A DNA stretch of 64,000 nt, taken from an uncultured Clostridia bacterium (GTDB lineage: Bacteria; Bacillota; Clostridia; Oscillospirales; Acutalibacteraceae). A program made the translations under genes and the position numbers. The notes under the pieces are model-generated. The model made no database searches and had not been told where the DNA came from. It saw only the letters and a list, made by a program, of their open reading frames with translations. The stretch lies in the NCBI GenBank assembly GCA_947627135.1, contig CANQUV010000010.1:1-64000 (forward strand). Reading direction: 5' to 3'. Shown here in pieces: positions 52,367 through 61,872 of the stretch. Each line of letters opens with the position of its first letter. The first letter of the stretch is position 1.

Positions 52367-54205
52367 TTATTCTTCAACATTTATATTATATTTTTCAAAC
52401 CAATGATCAAGCTGTGCAATATAAGCAAGAATCTGTGGTGCTCTCATAAGTTGACCGTACCAGGGTGATGAAATGCCATCAGGATTATTTATAATTTTCT
52501 CAACTTCGTTTTCATCTATAATTTCATTTATAAGACTGCCCTTTTTGCTTAATGCATTTCTACAAAGCTTTGTAACAGCTTTCATATAAACAGGGTTGTG
52601 TGTTTTTGGATACGGACTCTTTTTTCTCCAACAAATTTCTTCAGGTAAAATGTCTTCAAAAGCTTTTCTGACAATACCCTTTTCTCTGTTGTTATACGCT
52701 TTTAACTCCCACGGCATATTATAAGCATATTCAACAAGTCTGTAATCGCAGAAAGGTACTCTTACTTCAAGTCCGCTGTACATAGAGCATCTGTCTTTTC
52801 TGTCAAGGAGACACTGCATAAACCAATAAAAGTTGAGCATAAACATTTCTCTCATTCGAGCGCTTAACTTTGTATCTGTGGGCAGCTTTTCAGCAAGAGC
52901 AATAGTATCAAGATATTTCTGGTGTACGTATTCTTCTCCTTTTGGAAGAATACCTTTTTTAAGTATATCACGCCTTACCTGTTGAGTTCTGGACCATGGA
53001 AAACATTCTTCAAATAAAATATCTTTGTTATGATACCATGGATAACCTCCGAAAAGCTCATCTGCACATTCTCCTGAAAGAGCAACGGTATAGTTTTCTT
53101 TTACCTTTTCACAAAACAGCAAAAGGGAAGAGTCTATATCTGCCATACCCGGTAAATCTCTCGCTTCAACAGATGGTAAAAGTGCTTTAGCCAGTTCTTC
53201 GTTATCAAGAATAACTTCGTGATGATTTGTATTTGCATTTTTAACCATAAAGTTTATAAACTCTACATCTGCATTAGGCTGAAACAGGCTTTTTTCAAAG
53301 TATTTCATATTGTCACGGTATTCAACCGAATAGGTGGTTATTTTTTCCTGTTTTGCCCTTTTTCTATACATAGATGCCGTTTGAACTATTATACTGCTGT
53401 CAAGTCCGCCGGACAAAAAGAAACATAGGGGAACATCGCTTATAAGTTGTCTCTCAACGGCGTCGGTAAGCAAGAATCTTGTTTTTTCTATGGTTTGTTT
53501 TTCATTATCCGTATGTTCTTTTGCGGTGATTTTAAAATATTTCTTTTTTGATAAAATACCGTTTTGGTATGTTCCATATTCCCCGGGCAATAATTCTTTT
53601 ACCCCTTTAAATATGCCGTTCCCCGGAGTTCTTGCAGGACCTAAAAACAGAACTTCATATAACCCTTCTGTTGTTATAGTGGGTTTGACAACACCGCTTG
53701 CAAGAAGTGTTTTTATTTCTGATGCAAAGAGTAAACCATCGTTATATTCATAATAAAATAACGGTTTAACACCAATTTTATCTCTGCATAAAAACAACTT
53801 TTGCTCATCAATGTCATATACTGCAAAAGCATATATTCCGTTTAGCTTTTCAGCACACTGTTCCTCATATTCTACATAGGCTTTAAGCACAACCTCTGTA
53901 TCACTTGTACCGTTAAATTTATATCCTTTTTCCAATAAATCGTGTTTAAGTTCGCTTGTATTGTAAATTTCTCCGTTATAAACAATGCAATAGGTTTTTC
54001 CTTTATGCTTTGTCATCATGGGCTGCTTGCCGTTTTCTTTGTCAATAACAGTAAGTCTGCGGTGAATAAATGCAGATTCCCGTCTTATATACATTCCGTT
54101 TTCGTCGGGTCCTCGTCTGTCTAATGTCTTGCTCATTTTACTTAAAATTTTAAGATTTTGCGTCATATCAATATTTTTATCAAGCCAGCCTGCAATTCCA
54201 CACAT
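52367..54205 (-). CDS. asnB: Glutamine-hydrolysing asparagine synthase
   Basis: A 612-residue AsnB. The N-terminal class II glutaminase begins MCGIAGW with the catalytic Cys2, followed by RRGPDENG and VYNGEIYN. The synthetase domain has the pyrophosphatase loop FLSGGLDSS near residue 265 and the acceptor region SGECADELFGGYPW. It converts aspartate to asparagine, although some paralogues amidate cell-wall components. It starts three bases after the ylbJ stop, so the two are in one transcript, an odd pairing of amino-acid and sporulation genes. Confidence 0.96.
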   Translation of the reverse strand: MCGIAGWLDKNIDMTQNLKILSKMSKTLDRRGPDENGMYIRRESAFIHRRLTVIDKENGKQPMMTKHKGKTYCIVYNGEIYNTSELKHDLLEKGYKFNGTSDTEVVLKAYVEYEEQCAEKLNGIYAFAVYDIDEQKLFLCRDKIGVKPLFYYEYNDGLLFASEIKTLLASGVVKPTITTEGLYEVLFLGPARTPGNGIFKGVKELLPGEYGTYQNGILSKKKYFKITAKEHTDNEKQTIEKTRFLLTDAVERQLISDVPLCFFLSGGLDSSIIVQTASMYRKRAKQEKITTYSVEYRDNMKYFEKSLFQPNADVEFINFMVKNANTNHHEVILDNEELAKALLPSVEARDLPGMADIDSSLLLFCEKVKENYTVALSGECADELFGGYPWYHNKDILFEECFPWSRTQQVRRDILKKGILPKGEEYVHQKYLDTIALAEKLPTDTKLSARMREMFMLNFYWFMQCLLDRKDRCSMYSGLEVRVPFCDYRLVEYAYNMPWELKAYNNREKGIVRKAFEDILPEEICWRKKSPYPKTHNPVYMKAVTKLCRNALSKKGSLINEIIDENEVEKIINNPDGISSPWYGQLMRAPQILAYIAQLDHWFEKYNINVEE

Positions 54206-54208
54206 AAA

Positions 54209-55375
54209 TTAACCCCCAAGTTTTTTGTTATTAGATTTAATTGAAAATATAAAACATACTGCTGTTATAACAAGCATAATACTTCCTAAATATGTGGAAC
54301 TTGATATAACAGCGGTTGTTTTTTGAGCGGTAGAGAAAACCTGTTCGCTAACAGGAAAAAAGTAAAGCAAAATATTAGTAAAAAGTGCTGTTAGTGTACC
54401 CTGTATAATTCTAAATCCGAAAAATAATAATTTGTTTATTTTAATGTCCTTAAGACCCTGAAATACCTGAAAATGTACACAAAGTCCGCCAAATCCCAAA
54501 GCAAATGCAATAATAAAGATTGGCGTGTTAAAAGATAAATTGTTAGACGCAGTAGTAACTTCCGTAAGAATATAAAATACTTTTAGCAAATTTTTATCTG
54601 TAATGATCATTTCTCCAAAATTAATAAAAACGCTGAAAAACACTACCAAAGCACACATTTCGATAATTCCTCTTGAGGCATCGGTTGCAGACTTTGCAAG
54701 AGATTGTGAAAATTCAGAGAGCTTTGGTTTTGTGTAAACCATATTATCTGCTTTTGTTTTGTTTTTATTAAATAAACCTATTGCAATTCCTAAAATTAAA
54801 ACAGATATTACAGAGGCACAAAGTAAAATAATTCCGATATTCTTATTTTTGTAAAGAGAAGCACCAACAAAGGTTATAAGAAAACCCGGGCCGGAACATA
54901 CGCAGAAATAAGCCATCTGTGCGGCTTGTTTTTCAGTAATCAAGTTTTTTTCATATAAGCTTCTTATTCCTCTTGCACCAACGGGATAACCTCCCACAAG
55001 GCTCATAATAATAGCAGAGGTACAAATACCCGGCAAATTAAATAAGTGTCTTATAATTTTACCAAACGGTTTTTCAAAAAGAGAGCATAATCCCGACTCA
55101 ATAGTAAAAGAAGATATTACCATAAAGGGAAATAAAGAAGGAACAAGAACCCCGGCACAAAACTCCAATCCGTTTTTTGCTCCTGCAGAAGTTTCATTGG
55201 GAAAAATAAGTATGAGTGTACATGCAGATGCAGCAAAAAAGCTTAAAAGAATAACTTTTTTAATTTCTGTAATTTTAAAAAAACTCATTAACTTCACCAA
55301 TAATATATATGCAATCAGTTGCATAAAATTTACAGATAATAATAAACACCAATTAAAAACGGATATCTTTTTCAT
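54209..55375 (-). CDS. ylbJ: Sporulation integral membrane protein YlbJ
   Basis: A 388-residue membrane protein of the nucleoside-recognition (gate) family, YlbJ type. Characteristic stretches are FCAGVLVPSLFPFMVIS, VGGYPVGARGI and CSGPGFLITFVG, with about eight hydrophobic segments. In Bacillus ylbJ is a sigma-E gene needed for efficient spore formation. The N terminus is somewhat long; another start at M29 is possible. It is divergent from yqfC, another sporulation gene. Confidence 0.88.
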   Translation of the reverse strand: MKKISVFNWCLLLSVNFMQLIAYILLVKLMSFFKITEIKKVILLSFFAASACTLILIFPNETSAGAKNGLEFCAGVLVPSLFPFMVISSFTIESGLCSLFEKPFGKIIRHLFNLPGICTSAIIMSLVGGYPVGARGIRSLYEKNLITEKQAAQMAYFCVCSGPGFLITFVGASLYKNKNIGIILLCASVISVLILGIAIGLFNKNKTKADNMVYTKPKLSEFSQSLAKSATDASRGIIEMCALVVFFSVFINFGEMIITDKNLLKVFYILTEVTTASNNLSFNTPIFIIAFALGFGGLCVHFQVFQGLKDIKINKLLFFGFRIIQGTLTALFTNILLYFFPVSEQVFSTAQKTTAVISSSTYLGSIMLVITAVCFIFSIKSNNKKLGG

Positions 55376-55470
55376 TTTTTATGTAATGCTTAGCAATCTG
55401 CCTTTAAAGAACATAAGGATTTTAGAATTATGAAATTTGTGAGAAGTAAAGCCTGAAAGACAATTTTATC

Positions 55471-55498
55471 TTGCTTTTGATTTGTGTTTTAGTATAAA
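55471..55498 (+). promoter_or_regulatory. Candidate promoter of yqfC-yqfD
   Basis: TTGCTT (55471-55476) and TATAAA (55493-55498) are separated by 16 bp, 15 bp before the GTG start. A sigma-E site, expected from Bacillus, was not convincing by eye. Confidence 0.45.
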
Positions 55499-55512
55499 GG
55501 GAGAGAATATTT

Positions 55513-55788
55513 GTGAATAGAAAAAAAGACACAAAGCGACTTGATTCTATTAAAAATAAAATACCACCGCAGTTTTTAACAGGACTTCCGCATCTTGAAC
55601 TATTGGGAAACCGACAGATAACCATAGAAGGTTCAAGAGGCATTTTAAAATATTCAGATGAAGTTATAAGAATAAATGCAGGCTCAATGGTAATAAGCTT
55701 TAGCGGAAGAAACTTGAATGTAAAATGTATTGCGCCTGACTGTACAATGGTTGAGGGATTTGTTACAAAAATTGAGTTTACAGTTTGA
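55513..55788 (+). CDS. yqfC: Sporulation protein YqfC
   Basis: A 91-residue YqfC-family protein. It shows the typical PPQFLTGLPHLELLGNRQIT opening (partial) and ends with the strand pair around ISFSGRNLNVKCI. It occurs beside yqfD in nearly all spore-forming Firmicutes; its biochemical role is unknown. The start is a GTG preceded by AAAGGGAG. It ends nine bases before yqfD. Confidence 0.88.
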   Translation: MNRKKDTKRLDSIKNKIPPQFLTGLPHLELLGNRQITIEGSRGILKYSDEVIRINAGSMVISFSGRNLNVKCIAPDCTMVEGFVTKIEFTV

Positions 55789-55797
55789 GGTGTTGTT

Positions 55798-56976
55798 ATG
55801 GTACTAAAATTAATCAGATGGTTTAGAGGATATGTATGTTTTACTCTTATAGGTAAAGCCCCGGAAAGATTTATAAATCTATGCAGTTTAAACGGTATTA
55901 ATCTCTGGAATACAAAACCTACCTCACAAGGTCTTAAAAGCAGTATTACAATTTTCGATTATAAGTCTATAAGAAGAATTGCAAAGAAATCAAAATCAAG
56001 GCTTAAAATCAAATCAAAACACGGATTTCCGTTTTTCGTACTAAAATATAAAGGAAGAGTAGGATTAGGAATTGGTGCAGTATTATTTATATGTATTACT
56101 TTTTTTCTGTCTTCCTTTATATGGTCTGTGAACATAATAGGTGCAGAAAATATAAGCGAACAATATATATTAAAGACCCTTGCGGATAACGGACTTTCTG
56201 TTGGAACATTTAAAGGCGGAATGAATGTTCAAAAAATCCAAAGAGATATGATAATAGCAATACCGGAGATTGGCTGGATGTCAATAAATGTTCAGGATAG
56301 CAGTGCAAACGTAGAAATTAAAGAAAAAGCCGTAGTACCTGAAATGAATGATGAAACAGCTCCCTGTAATATAGTTGCAAAAAGTGACGGAGTAATAACA
56401 GATTTTGAAGTAACAAACGGAAAGGTGGAAATTTTAAGAGGTTCAGCGGTATCAGAAGGACAATTGCTGGTAAATTCAGTAGTTGAGGACAAAATGGGAG
56501 GAGTAAAGTTTACCCATGCAAATGCAAAGGTATATGCCGATGTTATAGCTGCTAAATCTTTTTCAATGCCCATGAAAACAAAAGTTTTAGTACCTGCCGA
56601 AAACAAAACAAAGCGATATTCGTTAAATTTATTTAATTTTAATATTCCTATATCAGTAAGTGAATCAGGATATAACATATCGGTAAAGCAAAATAAAAGT
56701 TACAGAATAGTATCGGAAAAAAATACGCTTCCTTTTGGCATAAATGAAGAGACAGAAATCAAATACGATATTAAAGAATTGAGTTTGTCTGAAGAACAGG
56801 CGAAAGAAGCTTTGCTAAAAGAGATGGCGCTGTATGAAATATTCTGCAAGAACAAAAGCAAGGTAAAAGAGCGAGGTTTTACGGGAGGAATTGCAGAAAG
56901 CAGATATACAATGAATGTAAATTATTGTTTTAATGAAGATATAGCGGTAAAACAAAAAATGTATGTGAACGAGTAA
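55798..56976 (+). CDS. yqfD: Sporulation protein YqfD
   Basis: A 392-residue YqfD. The N-terminal cytosolic part (WFRGYVCFTLIGKAPERFIN) precedes a single membrane span near residue 95 (IGAVLFICITFFLSSFIWSV), then an extracytoplasmic POTRA-like part (ILKTLADNGLSVGTFKGG). It is a mother-cell sporulation protein in Bacillus. GAGGTG precedes the ATG. The order yqfC-yqfD is conserved, but phoH, which usually follows, is replaced here by ymdB. Confidence 0.9.
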   Translation: MVLKLIRWFRGYVCFTLIGKAPERFINLCSLNGINLWNTKPTSQGLKSSITIFDYKSIRRIAKKSKSRLKIKSKHGFPFFVLKYKGRVGLGIGAVLFICITFFLSSFIWSVNIIGAENISEQYILKTLADNGLSVGTFKGGMNVQKIQRDMIIAIPEIGWMSINVQDSSANVEIKEKAVVPEMNDETAPCNIVAKSDGVITDFEVTNGKVEILRGSAVSEGQLLVNSVVEDKMGGVKFTHANAKVYADVIAAKSFSMPMKTKVLVPAENKTKRYSLNLFNFNIPISVSESGYNISVKQNKSYRIVSEKNTLPFGINEETEIKYDIKELSLSEEQAKEALLKEMALYEIFCKNKSKVKERGFTGGIAESRYTMNVNYCFNEDIAVKQKMYVNE

Positions 56977-57035
56977 TTGCAAAGGAAGGTCAAATATGTT
57001 AAAATAAAAGATATAAAAAAACAAGGGGAATAAAA

Positions 57036-57809
57036 ATGGTAGTACTATGCATAGGGGATGTTGTTGGAAGTATCGGCTGTCAAACAGTAAGGAAACATCT
57101 TCCGTCTTATAAAAAGATCCACGGAATAAATCTTGTTATCTGCAACGGGGAAAATTCAGCAGACGGAAACGGAATCACACCATCATCGGCAAAATATTTA
57201 TTTGACAGCGGGGTAGATGTTATAACTTTAGGTAATCATGCATTCAGGAGAAAAGAGTTTTACGAAATGCTTGATGAAAATCCGTATATTATAAGACCTG
57301 CAAATTTTCCTAAAGGTTCAACGCCGGGAAATGGTATTTGTCAGGTAGATTTGGGAAAGAATATAGTAAGTGTAATAAATATAATGGGAAATGCCTATAT
57401 GGATAATAATCTGGACTGTGCCTTTAAAACAGCAGATGAGGTGCTTAAAAAGGCAGAGGGAAATATAAAGATAGTCGATTTTCATGCAGAAGCAACCGGA
57501 GAAAAGCGTGCTATGGGTTTTTATCTTGATGGTAAAGTTTCAGCTGTATTCGGAACACATACTCATGTACAGACAGCGGATAATCAAATACTTGAGAATG
57601 GAACCGGTTATATTACCGATGTAGGAATGACAGGAACAGTAAATTCAGTATTGGGAGTAAAGCCTGAACTTATTATCAAAAAGCTGAAAACAAAATTACC
57701 GGTAAGGTTTGACCTGGCAGAGGGTGAATGTAAGTTTGAAGCGGTAATGTTTGATATTGATGAAAAAACAGGCAAATGTACTGATTGTAAGAGAGTTTCG
57801 CTAAGGTGA
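57036..57809 (+). CDS. ymdB: YmdB-family metallophosphodiesterase
   Basis: A 257-residue metallophosphoesterase of the YmdB family. Metal ligands are visible as IGDVVG (Asp8), NGENSADG (Glu/Asn), GNHAF, DFHAEATGEK, and GTHTHVQTAD (two histidines). Family enzymes hydrolyse 2',3'-cyclic nucleotides and affect biofilm and sporulation choices in Bacillus. The loop after GNH reads AFRR instead of the more usual TWD, a small deviation away from the ligands. AAGGGGAA precedes the ATG. Confidence 0.92.
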   Translation: MVVLCIGDVVGSIGCQTVRKHLPSYKKIHGINLVICNGENSADGNGITPSSAKYLFDSGVDVITLGNHAFRRKEFYEMLDENPYIIRPANFPKGSTPGNGICQVDLGKNIVSVINIMGNAYMDNNLDCAFKTADEVLKKAEGNIKIVDFHAEATGEKRAMGFYLDGKVSAVFGTHTHVQTADNQILENGTGYITDVGMTGTVNSVLGVKPELIIKKLKTKLPVRFDLAEGECKFEAVMFDIDEKTGKCTDCKRVSLR

Positions 57810-57969
57810 TTTTAGCTGAACTAAAGTAAAATATTAAAAAATTATTATTAAAATAAACATTAGTATAAGTGCATGAAAATTTTACTTGCAAAATCTTGTT
57901 ATATTAGTTATAATTATTCTATTATATACTGCGAAAGTGTGTAACTTTTGTAGAAGGATGTGCTTTAAA

Positions 57970-59643
57970 ATGATTAACGGACTGACTTTAAAAAATGCAG
58001 TTATATCAGGTGCAAATAACATTAACTTACAAAAATTTCATATTAACGACCTTAATATTTTCCCTGTTCCAGACGGTGATACAGGTACAAATATGTCCAT
58101 GACAACCAATGCCGCATTAAAGTCTTTGGAGGATACAGGTGAAAATCCATCAGTATCAGATGTAGCACAAACAGTTGCATCATCAATGTTAAGAGGAGCA
58201 AGGGGAAATTCGGGCGTTATATTATCCTTGTTGTTCAGAGGTTTTGCGCAAGGTTTAAAAGATAAGGAAGAAGCAGATGGCAACGACCTTGCTTATGCAT
58301 TGGGATTAGGAGTAGATGCGGCATATAAAGCAGTTATGAAACCAACTGAAGGTACAATACTTACAGTTGCAAGACTGGCGTATGAAGCAGGAAATACAGC
58401 GGCAAAACAGGATTGTTCAGCAACTAATGTATTTCAGGCTATGAGAGATGCAGCTTATAATGCTTTAGAGCAAACACCGCTTTTGCTGCCTGTATTAAAG
58501 AAAGCAGGAGTTGTAGACGCAGGCGGAAAAGGACTTTGCGTTATATTAGACGGAATGCTTTCGGTAATAAAGGATGGAAAGGTCATAGAATATAGTGAAG
58601 ACGGCAAATCAGCTGAAACAGATGATTTTTTTGAAAGTGCAGCGGCACAATTTGATGACGATATCACTTTTACTTATTGTACAGAGTTTATAGTCGGAAG
58701 AGATGAGAAAATCGAAACCGACCCTAACGAGTTAAGACTTTTCCTGGAAACAATCGGTGATTGTGTAGTAGTTGTAAATGATGATGAGATAATTAAAGTT
58801 CATGTTCATACCGAACAGCCCGGCGATGCTTTAAAAGAAGGCTTAAAGTTTGGACAGCTTTTAACCGTAAAGGTTGAAAATATGAAAGAACAGCATAAAA
58901 ATGCAAAAAATGATAATAAAAAGTCTAAATCAGAGTCAAAAAAATTAGTAAAGGTCAAACTAGATGTTCAGCCTCCGGAAGAAGAAATCGGATTTGTTGC
59001 AGTTGCAGCAGGAGAAGGAGTAAAAGAACTGTTTATGGATTTGGGATGTACTCATGTTGTATCAGGCGGTCAGAGTATGAATCCGAGTACAGATGATATT
59101 TATGAAGCCGTAATGGCAACGCCTGCAAAAAATGTTATAGTACTTCCAAATAATAAAAATATTATTATGGCAGCAGAGCAGACAATTCCAATGGTAAAGG
59201 ACAGAAATGTAGTTATTGTACCTACAAAAACAATTCCGCAGGGTATGAGTGCTATGCTTGCTTTTGATTCCGAACTTTCCGCAGACGGTAATAAACAGCT
59301 TATGGTTGCTGCTGCAAAAGAGGTACAGACAGGTCAGGTTACATTTGCTGCAAGAGACAGCGAATTTGGCGGCAGAAAGATAAAACAAGGCGAGATAATC
59401 GCTCTTGAAAACGGCAAGCTGACAATATGCGAAAAGAGTAAAATCAAAGCGGCAGTTAAGCTTGCAAAAAATCTTGTTAAAAAGGATTCTTCATTTATCA
59501 CCTTGATCTACGGTGAAGATACAACAGAAGATGAAGCACAAGAAGTTTATCAGACGCTTTCCGATAAATATGGTTCACATGCAGATATTTCATTGGTAAA
59601 CGGTGGTCAGCCTGTTTATTATTTCATTTTGAGTGTTGAATAA
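57970..59643 (+). CDS. DAK2-domain fatty acid kinase-like protein (FakA/YloV)
   Basis: About 557 residues. The N-terminal DAK2 kinase domain carries PVPDGDTGTNMSMT and SMLRGARGNSGVILS; the C-terminal half matches the FakA extension (SGGQSMNPSTDDIYEAV). FakA phosphorylates fatty acids bound to FakB proteins for incorporation into phospholipids. A lysine-rich linker near residue 320 joins both halves. The longest frame is extended 28 codons upstream into leader sequence; the ATG at 57970, after AAGGA, fits the family start. It usually precedes recG in Firmicutes, as here. Confidence 0.92.
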   Translation: MINGLTLKNAVISGANNINLQKFHINDLNIFPVPDGDTGTNMSMTTNAALKSLEDTGENPSVSDVAQTVASSMLRGARGNSGVILSLLFRGFAQGLKDKEEADGNDLAYALGLGVDAAYKAVMKPTEGTILTVARLAYEAGNTAAKQDCSATNVFQAMRDAAYNALEQTPLLLPVLKKAGVVDAGGKGLCVILDGMLSVIKDGKVIEYSEDGKSAETDDFFESAAAQFDDDITFTYCTEFIVGRDEKIETDPNELRLFLETIGDCVVVVNDDEIIKVHVHTEQPGDALKEGLKFGQLLTVKVENMKEQHKNAKNDNKKSKSESKKLVKVKLDVQPPEEEIGFVAVAAGEGVKELFMDLGCTHVVSGGQSMNPSTDDIYEAVMATPAKNVIVLPNNKNIIMAAEQTIPMVKDRNVVIVPTKTIPQGMSAMLAFDSELSADGNKQLMVAAAKEVQTGQVTFAARDSEFGGRKIKQGEIIALENGKLTICEKSKIKAAVKLAKNLVKKDSSFITLIYGEDTTEDEAQEVYQTLSDKYGSHADISLVNGGQPVYYFILSVE

Positions 59644-59662
59644 TAAAAGAAAATAATTAAGG

Positions 59663-59690
59663 TGGACACAGAATTCTGTGTCCATTTTCG
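59663..59690 (+). terminator. Palindromic hairpin between fakA-like gene and recG
   Basis: A perfect 22-bp palindrome, TGGACACAGAA with its complement (59663-59684), is followed by TTTTCG. It may be a weak terminator or attenuator within the operon. Confidence 0.55.
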
Positions 59691-59722
59691 TTAATAGAAG
59701 AAACAATATGAACGAGGTCACT

Positions 59723-61765
59723 ATGGGTTCTCTTTATGGTGTTAATATAGAAACGCTAAACGGAATAGGCAAAAGACGTGCAGAACTTTTTAATAAGCTT
59801 AATATATATTCGGTTGGAGATTTAATTGAATTTTATCCCAGAAGATACGAAGACTGGTCTGTAATCATACCAATTGAAGATGCAGAAGATAATCAGACTG
59901 TATGCATTAAGGCAACTGTTTCAAGCTACATAAATTCTGTAAGAACAAAGGGAGGCAGACTTTTAACGAAGTTTTCCGCATTTGATGAAACCGGAGCTGT
60001 TGAAATAATTTATTTTAATAATAAATATATAGATTCTATGCTGTCTTATGGAGAGACATATTTATTTTACGGAAAAATAAACCGAAATATATCGGGATAT
60101 CAAATGATATCTCCAATGTTTTCAAAAAAAGAAAATTCAAACGGTATGCACCCTGTATATAAGCAAACACAGGGTCTTCAGAACAGGGTAATAGAAAATG
60201 CCGTAAAAACTGCAATATCTATGCTTCCAAAAGTAATTAACGACCCTTTGCCGAATGTAATAAGAGAAAAGTTTAACTTGTGTGATTATGATTTTGCAAT
60301 AAAAAACATTCATTTCCCAAAATCAGAAAACGACTTGCAAAAAGCAAGAAAACGTCTTATATGTCAGGAACTTTTAATTTTAATGCTGGGGATGAATAAC
60401 CTTAAAAACAGAGATAAAACAAAAACTACCCTAAAATTAAAGAAGGATTTTACAGAGGAATTTTACTCACTTCTTCCTTACACTCTTACTGACGCACAAA
60501 AAAAGACAATTAAAGCCTGCATTGACGATATGATGTTTAACTCCTGTTCTATGAACCGTTTAGTTCAGGGAGATGTAGGTTCAGGCAAAACGGCAGTTGC
60601 GGCGGCAGTTTGCTATAATGCCGTAAAAAACGGCTGGCAAGCGGCTTTTATGGCGCCTACCGAAATTCTTGCAGAACAACATTATCAAAGTTTAAGTAAG
60701 ATTTTTAAGGAAAAAAATATTACAATTGACTTGCTCACAGGTTCACAAACCCCGTCTCAAAAGAAAAAAATAAGAGAAAATATAGCCTCAGGTAAATCCG
60801 ACCTTATAATAGGTACTCACACTTTAATTACCGATAAAACGGAATTTAAAAATTTAGGCGTTGTAATAACGGACGAACAACACCGTTTCGGTGTTGCCCA
60901 AAGGGCAAAACTACTTTCAAAGGGAGAAAACCCCCATTTGCTTGTAATGAGCGCAACCCCAATTCCCAGAACTTTAGGACTTATAATTTACGGAGACCTT
61001 GATATTTCCATAATTGATGAATTGCCTCCGGGAAGACAAAAAGTAGATACGTTTTTAATAAGCGGAAAATTACGGCAAAGAGCTTGTAATTTTATAAAAA
61101 AGCAAATTAATAACGGTAATCAGGCATATATAGTTTGTCCGCTTGTAAGTGAAGGAGAAGCAGATCTTGCGTCTGCCGAAGAATACGCTGCAGAGCTTAT
61201 GCTCAAGGAGTTTTCTGATATAGGAATTGGAATTTTACACGGAAAATTAAAAGCTGCTGAAAAAGATAAAATAATGAAACAGTTTGAAAGCGGAGAGCTG
61301 TCGGTATTAGTTTCAACAACAGTAATTGAAGTAGGAGTAAATGTACCGAACGCAACTGTAATGATGATTGAAAATGCAGAAATGTTCGGACTTTCACAGC
61401 TGCATCAGTTAAGGGGAAGGGTAGGCAGAGGAAAAGAAAAAAGCTACTGTATATTGGTAAGTGATAACGAAAACCCAGATACATTAAACAGACTAAAAAC
61501 TTTATGCAAAACAAATAACGGCTTTGAAATTGCAGACGCAGATTTCCTCCAAAGAGGACCGGGCGATTTTTTCGGAGAACGCCAGCATGGTTTGCCGCAG
61601 CTGACAATAGCTGATTTTGCAGATAAAACCAATATAGAAATATCTAAAGAAATGTGTAATTATATATTAAACAATCAAGATGAATTTTGCAAAAGGGAAA
61701 TAAACACTTTAAACGCCTGTATAAAACGACTGTTTAATAAAGGCGGAAGCAACATAATGAATTAA
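59723..61765 (+). CDS. recG: ATP-dependent DNA helicase RecG
   Basis: About 680 residues, the usual size. The N-terminal wedge domain (LNGIGKRRAELFNKLNIYSV) binds branched DNA. The motor has Walker A GDVGSGKTAVAAA, motif II VITDEQHRFG, SATPIPRT and QLRGRVGRGKEKSYCIL. It remodels stalled replication forks and recombination intermediates. Start choice: the ATG at 59723 has GAGG five bases upstream; the longest frame and an ATG at 59708 lack a good site. It follows the fakA-like gene in the conserved order. Confidence 0.96.
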   Translation: MGSLYGVNIETLNGIGKRRAELFNKLNIYSVGDLIEFYPRRYEDWSVIIPIEDAEDNQTVCIKATVSSYINSVRTKGGRLLTKFSAFDETGAVEIIYFNNKYIDSMLSYGETYLFYGKINRNISGYQMISPMFSKKENSNGMHPVYKQTQGLQNRVIENAVKTAISMLPKVINDPLPNVIREKFNLCDYDFAIKNIHFPKSENDLQKARKRLICQELLILMLGMNNLKNRDKTKTTLKLKKDFTEEFYSLLPYTLTDAQKKTIKACIDDMMFNSCSMNRLVQGDVGSGKTAVAAAVCYNAVKNGWQAAFMAPTEILAEQHYQSLSKIFKEKNITIDLLTGSQTPSQKKKIRENIASGKSDLIIGTHTLITDKTEFKNLGVVITDEQHRFGVAQRAKLLSKGENPHLLVMSATPIPRTLGLIIYGDLDISIIDELPPGRQKVDTFLISGKLRQRACNFIKKQINNGNQAYIVCPLVSEGEADLASAEEYAAELMLKEFSDIGIGILHGKLKAAEKDKIMKQFESGELSVLVSTTVIEVGVNVPNATVMMIENAEMFGLSQLHQLRGRVGRGKEKSYCILVSDNENPDTLNRLKTLCKTNNGFEIADADFLQRGPGDFFGERQHGLPQLTIADFADKTNIEISKEMCNYILNNQDEFCKREINTLNACIKRLFNKGGSNIMN

Positions 61766-61872
61766 AATGATCCAATTAACTGCTTTATTTGATTTTTAAA
61801 ATTTTATTTTTCTTGTAAATCACATAAAAATATTGTATTATTAAACCATTGATTATTAAGGAGTATAATATA

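Noticed and set aside
58038..59388. Minus-strand frames opposite the fakA-like gene
   Set aside because: They mirror a conserved gene and show no start signals.
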